A DNA stretch of 43,015 nucleotides from DAOTTI01 sp034437795 (GTDB taxonomy: Bacteria; Chloroflexota; UBA11872; UBA12225): positions 1-43,015 of the forward strand of contig DAOTTI010000275.1 in assembly GCA_034437795.1 (NCBI GenBank), written 5' to 3'. The position numbers and the translations under genes are program-made. The first letter of the stretch is position 1; every line of letters starts with the position of its first letter. This document shows, in pieces, positions 8,719-15,215 of this stretch. The notes under the pieces are model-generated. The model was given only the letters and a program-made list of their open reading frames with translations, ran no database searches and was not told the DNA's origin.

Positions 8719-10098
8719 ATGGCAGTCGACCTGACGCGCGGCTATCCGGCCCATGCGGCGGCCGGCGCGGCCGCCGGCCTGGCCATCAACGGCGGCCCCC
8801 GCGTGCGCACGCGGCCGTTCCCCGCGCGCCACCTGTTTGGCGAGGAGGAGAAGGCCGCCGTCGATGCGCTGTTCGAGCAGGCCATGCGCACCGGGAGCGC
8901 CTTTGGCTACGATGGCCCCGAGGAGCAGGCCTACTGCCGCGAGTTTGCCGAGTGGCTCGGCGGGGGCTACGCCGATGCGGTCAACTCGGGGTCCAGCGCC
9001 ATCTATGTCGCCCTGCGCGCTCTAGGCATCGAGCCGTTCACCGAGGTGATCTGCCCCGCCATCACCGATCCTGGCGGGATCATGCCTGTGGCCCTGGTCA
9101 ACTGCATCCCTGTGGTGGCCGACGCGCGCCCAGGCTCCTACAACGTCGGCCCCGCTGAGGTGGCGGCCTGCCTCTCCGAGCGCACCAGCGCCATTATCGT
9201 GGCGCACATCGGCGGCGAGCCGGTGGAGATGGAGCCTATCCTGGAGATGGCGCAGGCGCGTCGCATTCCGGTGATCGAGGACTGCGCGCAGGCCCACGGC
9301 GCGCGGTACAAGGGCCGGCCGGTGGGGACGTTCGGTGACGTGGCGGCCTTCTCCACCATGTCCGGCAAGCACCACGCCACCGGCGCCCAGGGGGGCGTGG
9401 TCTTCACCAGACGGGAGGACGTGTACTGGGCGGCGCGGCGCGCCTCCGATCGGGGCAAGCCCTTCGGGCCCGCCGGCGGCGGGGCCCCCAGCAGCGCGCC
9501 CGAGGCTGCCGCGGCCGGCACGGCCGCCACGCGCGCGGCCGGCCCGAACAACCTCGTCGCCGCCCTGAACCTGAACTCGAACGACCTGGCCGCGGCCATC
9601 GGCCGCGTCCAGCTCAAGAAGCTGGACGGCATCGTCGCCCGCCGCCGGCAGGTGGTCGACCGCCTGGCGCAGGGGCTAGCGCGCTCGAGCGTCGTCTCCC
9701 TCGGCTGGCAGCCAGAGGGTGCCGAGGCGTCCTACTGGTTCCTACGCCTCCACGTCGATGCCGGCCGGCTGGCGGTGGACGCCACCACCTTCGCCCGTGC
9801 GCTCGCCGCCGAAGGCATCCCTGTCAATCCGTCTTACCGTGGGGCGCTCCAGGCGCACGCCACCTGGCTCGTCGAGCGCCGCGCCTTCGGCACCAGCCGC
9901 TACCCCTGGTCGGCCCCCGAGTACCGCGCGCGGGGCGGCGACCCCGACCGGCAGTTCCCCTGTCCCAACGCCGTCGCCGTGATCGAGTCCGACTTCAATC
10001 TCGGCATCCACGAAGGCTGGGGTAACGACGAGATCGCCGACACCCTGGCGGCCATCGAGAAGGTCGAGGCGGCCTATCGCCGCCTGGGAGAGGGTTAG
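8719..10098 (+). CDS. DegT/DnrJ/EryC1/StrS-type PLP-dependent enzyme
   Basis: A 459-residue fold-type I PLP enzyme of the DegT/StrS family, which mostly transaminates keto-sugars. PLP motifs: NSGSSAIYVAL (phosphate loop, about 89-99), IPVIEDCAQAHGARY with Asp188 against the pyridine nitrogen, and FSTMSGKHHATGAQGG with the Schiff-base Lys217. NVGPAEV is normal for the family. Between 250 and 276 lies a Gly/Ala/Pro/Ser-rich insert (PAGGGAPSSAPEAAAAGTAA and on) that looks like an expansion in a surface loop. The ATG at 8719 follows AAGGAGG with a short 4-base spacer. It is the third gene of the creatininase-to-aldolase group and may transaminate the imported compound, or act as a dehydratase or epimerase as some relatives do. 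Confidence 0.9.
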   Translation: MAVDLTRGYPAHAAAGAAAGLAINGGPRVRTRPFPARHLFGEEEKAAVDALFEQAMRTGSAFGYDGPEEQAYCREFAEWLGGGYADAVNSGSSAIYVALRALGIEPFTEVICPAITDPGGIMPVALVNCIPVVADARPGSYNVGPAEVAACLSERTSAIIVAHIGGEPVEMEPILEMAQARRIPVIEDCAQAHGARYKGRPVGTFGDVAAFSTMSGKHHATGAQGGVVFTRREDVYWAARRASDRGKPFGPAGGGAPSSAPEAAAAGTAATRAAGPNNLVAALNLNSNDLAAAIGRVQLKKLDGIVARRRQVVDRLAQGLARSSVVSLGWQPEGAEASYWFLRLHVDAGRLAVDATTFARALAAEGIPVNPSYRGALQAHATWLVERRAFGTSRYPWSAPEYRARGGDPDRQFPCPNAVAVIESDFNLGIHEGWGNDEIADTLAAIEKVEAAYRRLGEG

Positions 10099-10120
10099 GG
10101 TGATGGCTCCTCAATCACTA

Positions 10121-10156
10121 CTCACTCACTGCTCGCTGCTCGCTACTCGCAACTGC
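10121..10156 (+). repeat. Heptanucleotide repeat, ACTCGSY family (short, degenerate)
   Basis: The interval between the DegT-like and aldolase-like genes holds phased 7-mers around CTGCTCG, CTGCTCG, CTACTCG, CAACTGC, preceded by ACTCACT-like units. It directly follows the tail GAGGGTTAGGGTGATGGCTCC of the GC-hairpin repeat family. Confidence 0.65.
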
Positions 10157-10218
10157 CCGCCAGGAGCCCTGCCCCGGGGTGAGCGCTCCTCAGATCCACG
10201 GAAAGGACCAAGCACCAG

Positions 10219-11331
10219 ATGTCCTGGACAGGCCGTAGCCCGGTAGGCCTCCCCAAAGAGGCCCTGGATACCCCCGCCCTGCTGGTCGATCTGGATGCCC
10301 TGGACCGCAACATCGCCCGTATGGCCGCCACGTTCCGGCAGGCCGGCGTCGGCTGGCGCCCGCACACCAAGGGCCAGAAGGTCCCCGCCCTGGCCCACCG
10401 CCTGCTCGCCGCTGGCGCCTTCGGCGTCACCTGCGCCAAGGTCAGCGAGGCCGAGGTGATGGCGGCCGCCGGCATCCGCGACCTCCTTATCGCCAACCAG
10501 GTGATCGGCGACGCCAAGGTGCGCCGCCTGGCTCATCTCTGCACGCAGGCGGACGTAGCGGTGGCGGTGGATAGTCCCGCCGGCGTGGCGCAGCTGGAGC
10601 GCGCCGCCGCCGAGGCCGGCACGCGACCCCGCGTGGTGGTCGAGGTCGATGTCGGGTTAGGGCGCTGCGGCGTCCCGCCCGGGGACGGCGTGCTCACCCT
10701 GGCGCGGCGCGTCGCTGAGGCGCCGCACCTGCGCTTCGCCGGCGTGATGGCCTGGGAAGGCCACTGCGCCGCCATTCCCGATCCCGACCAGAAGCGGGCC
10801 GCGATCACGGAGGCGGTCGGCCGGCTGACCGCCTCAGCCGACCTCTGCCGCCGCGCCGGCTTGCCCGTCTCCATCGTGAGCTGCGGCGGCACGGGCACCT
10901 ACCAGATCACCGCCTTTCTCCCCGGCGTGACCGAGGTCCAGGCCGGCGGCGGCATCTTTGGCGACGTCCACTACCGTGACGACTTCCACGTCGACCACGA
11001 GTGCGCCCTGACCGTCCTCACCACGATCATCAGTCGGCCCAGCCCCACCCTGATCGTCGCCGACGGCGGGTTCAAGACCTTCGGCACGACCCACGGCCTG
11101 CCCGAGCCGATCGGCATCCCGCGGGACCGCATCGCCCGCATCGCGCTCTCCGCCGAGCACGCCCGCATCCTGCTCCAGGAGCCGGACGACCGGCTGCAGG
11201 TCGGCGACCGGCTGGAGTTCATCGTCGGCTACTCCGATTCGACCGTTTTCCTGCACGACGTCCTGTACGGCACGCGCCAGGGCGTGGTCCAGGTGGCCTG
11301 GGAGATCCTGGGCCGGGGCAAGCTGCAGTAG
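10219..11331 (+). CDS. D-threonine aldolase / D-serine dehydratase-like PLP (fold III) enzyme
   Basis: A 370-residue member of the alanine-racemase-fold family with a D-serine-dehydratase-like C-terminal domain. LDTPALLVDLDALDRNI opens the barrel and RPHTKGQK carries the PLP Lys51. AGVMAWEGHCAAI, SCGGTGTYQ and EVQAGGGIFGDV are typical phosphate-site and active-site segments. The C-terminal metal motif, normally H-x-C or H-x-D before the LHD, reads VGYSDSTVFLHD: His is replaced by Tyr338, while Asp340 and His346 remain. The lyase metal may be lost or held differently. The ATG at 10219 has AAAGGA about 11 bases upstream. As the last gene of the creatininase group it probably cleaves or dehydrates a hydroxy-amino acid formed by the upstream steps; racemase activity is an alternative. 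Confidence 0.88.
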   Translation: MSWTGRSPVGLPKEALDTPALLVDLDALDRNIARMAATFRQAGVGWRPHTKGQKVPALAHRLLAAGAFGVTCAKVSEAEVMAAAGIRDLLIANQVIGDAKVRRLAHLCTQADVAVAVDSPAGVAQLERAAAEAGTRPRVVVEVDVGLGRCGVPPGDGVLTLARRVAEAPHLRFAGVMAWEGHCAAIPDPDQKRAAITEAVGRLTASADLCRRAGLPVSIVSCGGTGTYQITAFLPGVTEVQAGGGIFGDVHYRDDFHVDHECALTVLTTIISRPSPTLIVADGGFKTFGTTHGLPEPIGIPRDRIARIALSAEHARILLQEPDDRLQVGDRLEFIVGYSDSTVFLHDVLYGTRQGVVQVAWEILGRGKLQ

Positions 11332-11391
11332 CCGCCCCACAGCCCAGGTGCCGGCGCCCCACAGAGGCATGGCCGCATTCACGGCCTGCGG

Positions 11392-11482
11392 GCCGTCCCT
11401 TCTCCTTTTGGGAGCGGCTGAGGGCTGCGTCTGGACCAGCCGTCCCCTCTCCTGCGGAGAGAGGGTTAGGGTGAGGGCTCCA
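11392..11482 (+). repeat. GC-hairpin intergenic repeat with GTTAGGGTGAGGGCTCC tail
   Basis: After a degenerate copy (CCCTTCTCCTTTTGGGAG) comes a copy with a CTCTCC-TGC-GGAGAG stem and the tail GAGGGTTAGGGTGAGGGCTC. It lies between the convergent ends of the aldolase-like gene and the M14 carboxypeptidase. Related copies occur near 3064, 10081, 15000, 20900, 21615, 21700, 26740, 28540, 37270 and 39440. Confidence 0.65.
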
Positions 11483-11531
11483 TTTGAGCACAATCGGTCC
11501 CGAGCACATCGGCCGACCACTCGGCCCTGCC

Positions 11532-12779
11532 TTACCGATCCCGCTCCAGCGCCCCGATTATGCTCTCCACCAGGGCCGCCCCCAGCCGCCGCTGATCGTC
11601 GATTGCGCCATAGGCGCCGCCCCGCGTGGGCAGCGGCCCGGTGCGCATCTCCAGCAGCACGCACGGGAAGGCAAACGGCTTGCCGGCCCGCCGGCCGGTA
11701 TCCAACGGGCCGGGCGATCCCCACGGTGCCGGGCGCGCCACCGCCCTGACCGTGCCGCTGAAGTGGCTGCGCTGCGCCAGACCGGAAGCGATCTGCCTCA
11801 CCAGGGCCTCATACCGCTCCAGGCAGGCCTCCCCCGCCTCCGGCGTCGCGCCGAAGCTCAGGTTGGTGAGCGCCATGTAGTCGCCCGTCTGCTGGTTGTT
11901 GTTGTGCACGTCCAGGAAGAAGGCGGGCCGGCCACCCAGCTCATCCAGGATCGCCTGCCGGAGGCAGGCCACCTCGGGCGTTGGCTCCGACTGGTTCCAT
12001 TCACGGTTGGGATCTTTGCCCAGCGTGTTGTGGCGTGTAGAGCCGCGGGCGCAGCCGTCCACGTTCACCATCGGCGCCACCTGCCACCGGAACGCCAGTC
12101 GCGCGGCGCGATCCGCCAGCAGGCGCTCGACCAATCCCTCCGCCGCATAGGATGAATAGGTCTCCCACGGGTGCTGGCGAAAGATCACCCAGATGGCGCG
12201 GCCGCTGCTGCCGGCCTGGTCTCCTATCTCCAGCAGATCGATGGGGCGCCCTTCCGGCGAGCGGCCAAGCACGCGGTGGCGGACGACGCCTGGGTGGCGG
12301 GCCACCACCGCCGCCACGAAGCGGCGATGGTCGGCGAAGGTGTAAGGCTCGATGTAGGCCAGCGTGGCCACGCCCGAGCCGCCTGCGCCTCGCGCCTCCG
12401 GAGACGGGACCGTGAACCGCAGACGCAGGCGCTCCGCCCCGGGCGTGCCGTCCCACGAGACCTCATCCGCGGCCAGCCGCCGCCACGGGCGCTCGGCCGC
12501 GGGGACCGTGGCCGGCCCTGGCGCAACCACCGGCCGCGTCTCCGGCCCCCAGGCCATGCTCGGCCTGAGGTTCCACTCGCCGTGCAGGCCGACCAGATCA
12601 ATGGTCACCACCCGCCCCGCCATGCCGTGCAGCTCGCAGGCGAACCAGATGGCGGAGCGGTTGCGTCCCTGCGCGTCGCTGTCGCCGGCGACGGCGCACT
12701 CCCAGTGGTCGGGCGCCAGCTCCCGCGCCGCGGCCAGCCGGCCTCCCTCGAAGTCCCAGGTGATCCTGCGCTCAGCCAT
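11532..12779 (-). CDS. M14 family zinc carboxypeptidase, cytosolic type
   Basis: This 415-residue protein is an M14-family metallopeptidase resembling the cytosolic carboxypeptidase (Nna1/AGBL-like) branch. A beta-rich domain (1-150) precedes the catalytic domain. Zinc ligands are in FRQHPWETY (His203, Glu206) and FFLDVHNNN (His292). PMVNVDGCARGSTR and GKDPNREWNQ (Arg259) bind the substrate C terminus, and Glu377 in CVLLEMRTG is the general base. All key residues are present, so it should be active. No signal peptide is seen. The ATG at 12779 (MAERRITWDF) is chosen: a purine-rich GAGGGGG lies about 8 bases upstream, and the open frame beyond it to 13043 is repetitive noncoding-like sequence. 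The usual substrates of this branch are C-terminal amino acids of peptides or small modified amides. Confidence 0.9.
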   Translation of the reverse strand: MAERRITWDFEGGRLAAARELAPDHWECAVAGDSDAQGRNRSAIWFACELHGMAGRVVTIDLVGLHGEWNLRPSMAWGPETRPVVAPGPATVPAAERPWRRLAADEVSWDGTPGAERLRLRFTVPSPEARGAGGSGVATLAYIEPYTFADHRRFVAAVVARHPGVVRHRVLGRSPEGRPIDLLEIGDQAGSSGRAIWVIFRQHPWETYSSYAAEGLVERLLADRAARLAFRWQVAPMVNVDGCARGSTRHNTLGKDPNREWNQSEPTPEVACLRQAILDELGGRPAFFLDVHNNNQQTGDYMALTNLSFGATPEAGEACLERYEALVRQIASGLAQRSHFSGTVRAVARPAPWGSPGPLDTGRRAGKPFAFPCVLLEMRTGPLPTRGGAYGAIDDQRRLGAALVESIIGALERDR

Positions 12780-12839
12780 CAGGCCGTCCCCCTCAGAGGG
12801 CTCCGCCCAGGCAAGGCGCATGGCGCATCGTGATGACTG

Positions 12840-12989
12840 CCCCGCAGAGGCCGCCCCGCTTCCCGCACTGGGTGCAGCGCGACGCGGCTTCTGGCGCACC
12901 AACAGCGTCCCCCAGTCACAGGTCCGCCTGCTTCCCGCACTGGGTGCGGCGCGGGCCACCCGCGGCGCCCGCCCCGCAGAGGCCGCCCC
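12840..12989 (+). repeat. Interleaved direct repeats upstream of M14 gene
   Basis: Repeat A (18 bp) is at 12840-12857 and 12972-12989. Repeat B (23 bp, one A/G difference) is at 12859-12881 and 12931-12953. In the first copy A is followed after one base by B; in the second B precedes A. The order change argues for repeat shuffling rather than simple tandem duplication. Confidence 0.7.
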
Positions 12990-13149
12990 AAAGGTCCCTC
13001 CACGGCGGACGACAGCGGGTGCGTCACGACTTGCCGCGCCCAAACTGGTCCAGGATGTTGTTCAGGCCCTGCCCCTCTGTGCCTGACCAATCTGCCTCCG
13101 TACCGGCTCTACCTCCCCGGACGAAGCCCGTGAACGCACCGCCACGACC

Positions 13150-13184
13150 TTGAACTTTGAACCTTGAACCTTGGACTTTGAACC
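13150..13184 (+). repeat. Heptanucleotide tandem repeat, TTGAACY family (5 units)
   Basis: Five units in perfect 7-bp phase: TTGAACT, TTGAACC, TTGAACC, TTGGACT, TTGAACC. The array ends 6 bases before the stop codon of the minus-strand hydrolase at 13191. Confidence 0.85.
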
Positions 13185-13190
13185 GCGATC

Positions 13191-14270
13191 CTACGGTTCC
13201 AGCCACTTCTTCAGAAAGGCGAGGCTCTTCTCCAAGCGGATCTCGTGGCCCCCTTCGTGGAGGTCGATCTCGATGCGGTCGGCCAGGCCCAGTCGGCGGT
13301 AGTGCTCGGCCGCTGCCTCGTACTCGTCCAGCAGCATCGGCCACCAGGCGATGCCATCCGCCTTGCCCTGCTCCACCAGCAGCGGGCGCGGGCAGATGAG
13401 GGACACGAGGTCGCTATCGGTGAACTCACGCAGCCAGCCGGGGATCCAGATGTGCTCCTCCTGCACCGAGAGGAAGCAGCTATAGCGCGGATCGTCCACC
13501 GCCATCTTGTTGCGCCGGTGGTTGAACCAGGCGCACACCACGGCGGCCGTAATGCGCGGCTCGACCGGCGTGGTGAACATGGTGTACGCCCCGCCCAGGC
13601 TGATCCCGTACATCGCCGTCCGCCCCACGTCCACCTCCGGCCGCCCTTCCAGGTAATCCAGCAGGCGGCGGGTGCGATAGATCTCCAGACCCCACAGCGT
13701 CTTGCCCAGCAGCTTGCACAGGCGCTCCAGCCGGGCGCGGGGCGCGGCCTCGGTCACGTTCATCGGCGCGATCACGGCGAAGCCCTCTTGCGCCAAGCGC
13801 CGCCCATACCCCTTATAGATGTCCGACGGGTCATCCAGGCCGAAGACCCGCTCCGGCGACGAGCCGATCCCATGCTGGGCGATGACCAGGGGTGCCGGTC
13901 CGCGGCGTCCCTTAGGCAGGGCCAGGATGCCGCGCCCCCGCAGGCCCCGCGGCCCGCCCAGCAAGCCGACGGTCACCCACCAGGCGGCGAACCGCTCCCC
14001 TTCGTACCATGGCTCCAGCGCCGGCTCCAGCGCGGTGCCGTCGTCCTCAAAGACGCCCACCGCCTCCTGCCACCGGCGCCGGTTGGGCTCGACCGAGCGG
14101 ACGAAAGCCTTCACGGACGCGTAATCGCGCTGCCAGTACGCGGCGCGCCGCGGCTCGTAGTCCAGGATCACGCCCCGCAGGTAGTCCTCGACCTCCCGCC
14201 GTAGCAGGCTCTGCCGGTCTCTGATCCGCCGGCTCACGACCTCGCCCCGCTCTCGATACGGATCTCTCAT
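13191..14270 (-). CDS. Alpha/beta hydrolase (acetyl-xylan-esterase / dienelactone-hydrolase-like)
   Basis: This 359-residue protein has an N-terminal helical part (1-95) and an alpha/beta hydrolase core. LVIAQHGIGSSPE supplies the oxyanion region. The nucleophile elbow is YGISLGG with Ser224, the acid is Asp305 in EQGKADGIAWW, and the His is His342 in LHEGGHE. It resembles the Abhydrolase_7/acetyl-xylan-esterase-like group common beside sugar genes, and an esterase acting on acylated sugars is the best guess. No signal peptide is present. The ATG at 14270 has only a distant GGAGGGAG, so the exact start is uncertain. The gene reads toward the M14 gene but is separated from it by 411 bases of repeat-rich DNA. 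Confidence 0.82.
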   Translation of the reverse strand: MRDPYRERGEVVSRRIRDRQSLLRREVEDYLRGVILDYEPRRAAYWQRDYASVKAFVRSVEPNRRRWQEAVGVFEDDGTALEPALEPWYEGERFAAWWVTVGLLGGPRGLRGRGILALPKGRRGPAPLVIAQHGIGSSPERVFGLDDPSDIYKGYGRRLAQEGFAVIAPMNVTEAAPRARLERLCKLLGKTLWGLEIYRTRRLLDYLEGRPEVDVGRTAMYGISLGGAYTMFTTPVEPRITAAVVCAWFNHRRNKMAVDDPRYSCFLSVQEEHIWIPGWLREFTDSDLVSLICPRPLLVEQGKADGIAWWPMLLDEYEAAAEHYRRLGLADRIEIDLHEGGHEIRLEKSLAFLKKWLEP

Positions 14271-14372
14271 GGTCTATCGCTCGCTCCCTCCGTCACCTGC
14301 AACTCATGATCTATGGCTCTCTCCTCCTGCTTACCCTCACCTCGCCACTCCGGCCGCCTCCAGCCGGCTCCC

Positions 14373-14477
14373 CCTCGCTACTCACTACTCGCTACTCGGC
14401 ACTCGCCACTCGGCACTCGCCACTCGGCGCTCGCCACTCGCTACTCGCCACTCGGCACTCGCTACTCGCCACTCGGC
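14373..14477 (+). repeat. Heptanucleotide tandem array, ACTCGSY family (15 units)
   Basis: Fifteen consecutive 7-bp units in unbroken phase, almost all ACTCGCC, ACTCGGC or ACTCGCT, with first unit CCTCGCT and single variants ACTCACT and GCTCGCC. Variants are intermixed, not blocked. It lies between the divergent hydrolase (14270, minus) and the RbsD/FucU gene (14522, plus). Because 7 is not a multiple of 3, all three frames encode a 7-residue repeat such as ATRHSPL, which explains the spurious open frames here. Confidence 0.92.
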
Positions 14478-14521
14478 CCCTATGCCAGCCACGTCAGTGT
14501 AGAGTATCCGCTGGAGGTCAC

Positions 14522-14992
14522 ATGCTCAAAGGTCGCTTGCTTCATCCCGAGCTCGTCAAGGCGCTCGCGGCTGCCGGGCACGGCGCCAAGGTGCTGCTGG
14601 CGGATGGGAACTATCCGGTGAGCACCAAGACCCCGCCGGGCGCCGCGCGGATCTACCTGAACCTGGCACCGGGGATCGTCACTGTGACCGACGTCCTCGC
14701 GGTGCTGGTGGAGAGCATCCCCATCGAGGCGGCGGAGGTCATGGTGCCGGACGCAGGGCCGGAGCCGCCCATCTTCGAGGACTTCCGGCGGCTCTTGCGC
14801 CAGGCAACCACGATGGGGAGAACCGGCGGCGAGCTGCCGCTGCGCCCGCTCAGCCGCCAGGCATTCTACGCGGCCGCGTCGTCCGAGGACGTTGCCGTTG
14901 CCGTCGCCACCGGCGAGCGGCGCGTCTACGCCAACCTGCTGCTCACCATCGGGGTGGTCAGCCCAGATGACGCCTCCGCGGGCAGCCGGTAA
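14522..14992 (+). CDS. RbsD/FucU family sugar mutarotase
   Basis: This 156-residue protein is a pyranase/mutarotase that interconverts anomers of ribose, fucose or a related sugar. The N terminus MLKGRLLHPELVKALAAAGHGAKVLLADGNYP is the family signature, with His20 and Asp28 in the active site. The C terminus has GERRVYANLLLTIGVV, matching the R-x-Y-(A/G)-N part. Overall it is nearer FucU than RbsD. The ATG at 14522 follows GGAGG by 4 bases. The frame is open upstream only because of the heptamer array. It is a stand-alone gene, apparently supporting uptake and catabolism of a sugar bound by one of the nearby binding proteins. Confidence 0.9.
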   Translation: MLKGRLLHPELVKALAAAGHGAKVLLADGNYPVSTKTPPGAARIYLNLAPGIVTVTDVLAVLVESIPIEAAEVMVPDAGPEPPIFEDFRRLLRQATTMGRTGGELPLRPLSRQAFYAAASSEDVAVAVATGERRVYANLLLTIGVVSPDDASAGSR

Positions 14993-14995
14993 TCA

Positions 14996-15100
14996 GTCCC
15001 CTCTCCCTCGGTGTGAGGCTCCGTTCTCCCTTGTGAGAGTCCCTTCTCCCTCCGTGTGAGTTCGCACTCTCTTTGGAGGAGGGTTAGGGAGAGGGCTCCT
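14996..15100 (+). repeat. Cluster of degenerate GC-hairpin repeats
   Basis: Several near-copies of CCCTTCTCCCTCxGTGTGAG follow each other (about 14998, 15024, 15042), ending in GGAGGGTTAGGGAGAGGGCTCC. They lie between the convergent FucU-like gene and the nucleotide cyclase. Confidence 0.6.
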
Positions 15101-15153
15101 TCTTCAGAAGCGCCCCTATCCCCTGTGGCCGTTCCGCCTCCGGCCGGCCCCCT

Positions 15154-15188
15154 CCTCGCCACTCGCTACTCGCCACTCGGCACTCCTG
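15154..15188 (+). repeat. Heptanucleotide repeat, ACTCGSY family (5 units)
   Basis: CCTCGCC, ACTCGCT, ACTCGCC, ACTCGGC, ACTCCTG in exact 7-bp phase. It lies 28 bases from the 3' end of the cyclase gene. Confidence 0.85.
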
Positions 15189-15215
15189 CCTCCAGGCCAG
15201 CGAGCGCGTGTGAGG

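Larger units (their letters stand above)
12780..13190. other. 411-bp intergenic region with two dispersed direct repeats and a heptamer array
   Basis: No gene is convincing here. The region contains an 18-bp repeat CCCCGCAGAGGCCGCCCC at 12840-12857 and 12972-12989, a 23-bp repeat (one mismatch) beginning CTTCCCGCACTGGGTGC at 12859-12881 and 12931-12953, and the TTGAACY heptamers at 13150-13184. Open frames through it are low-complexity and lack family features. Confidence 0.7.

Noticed and set aside
12780..13043. N-terminal extension of the M14 protease to 13043
   Set aside because: The extra 88 residues are low-complexity and come from the direct repeats; the ATG at 12779 has a ribosome-binding site.
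14373..14477. CRISPR-like appearance of the short repeats
   Set aside because: The units are 7 bp with no spacers, so this is a simple tandem array, not a CRISPR.
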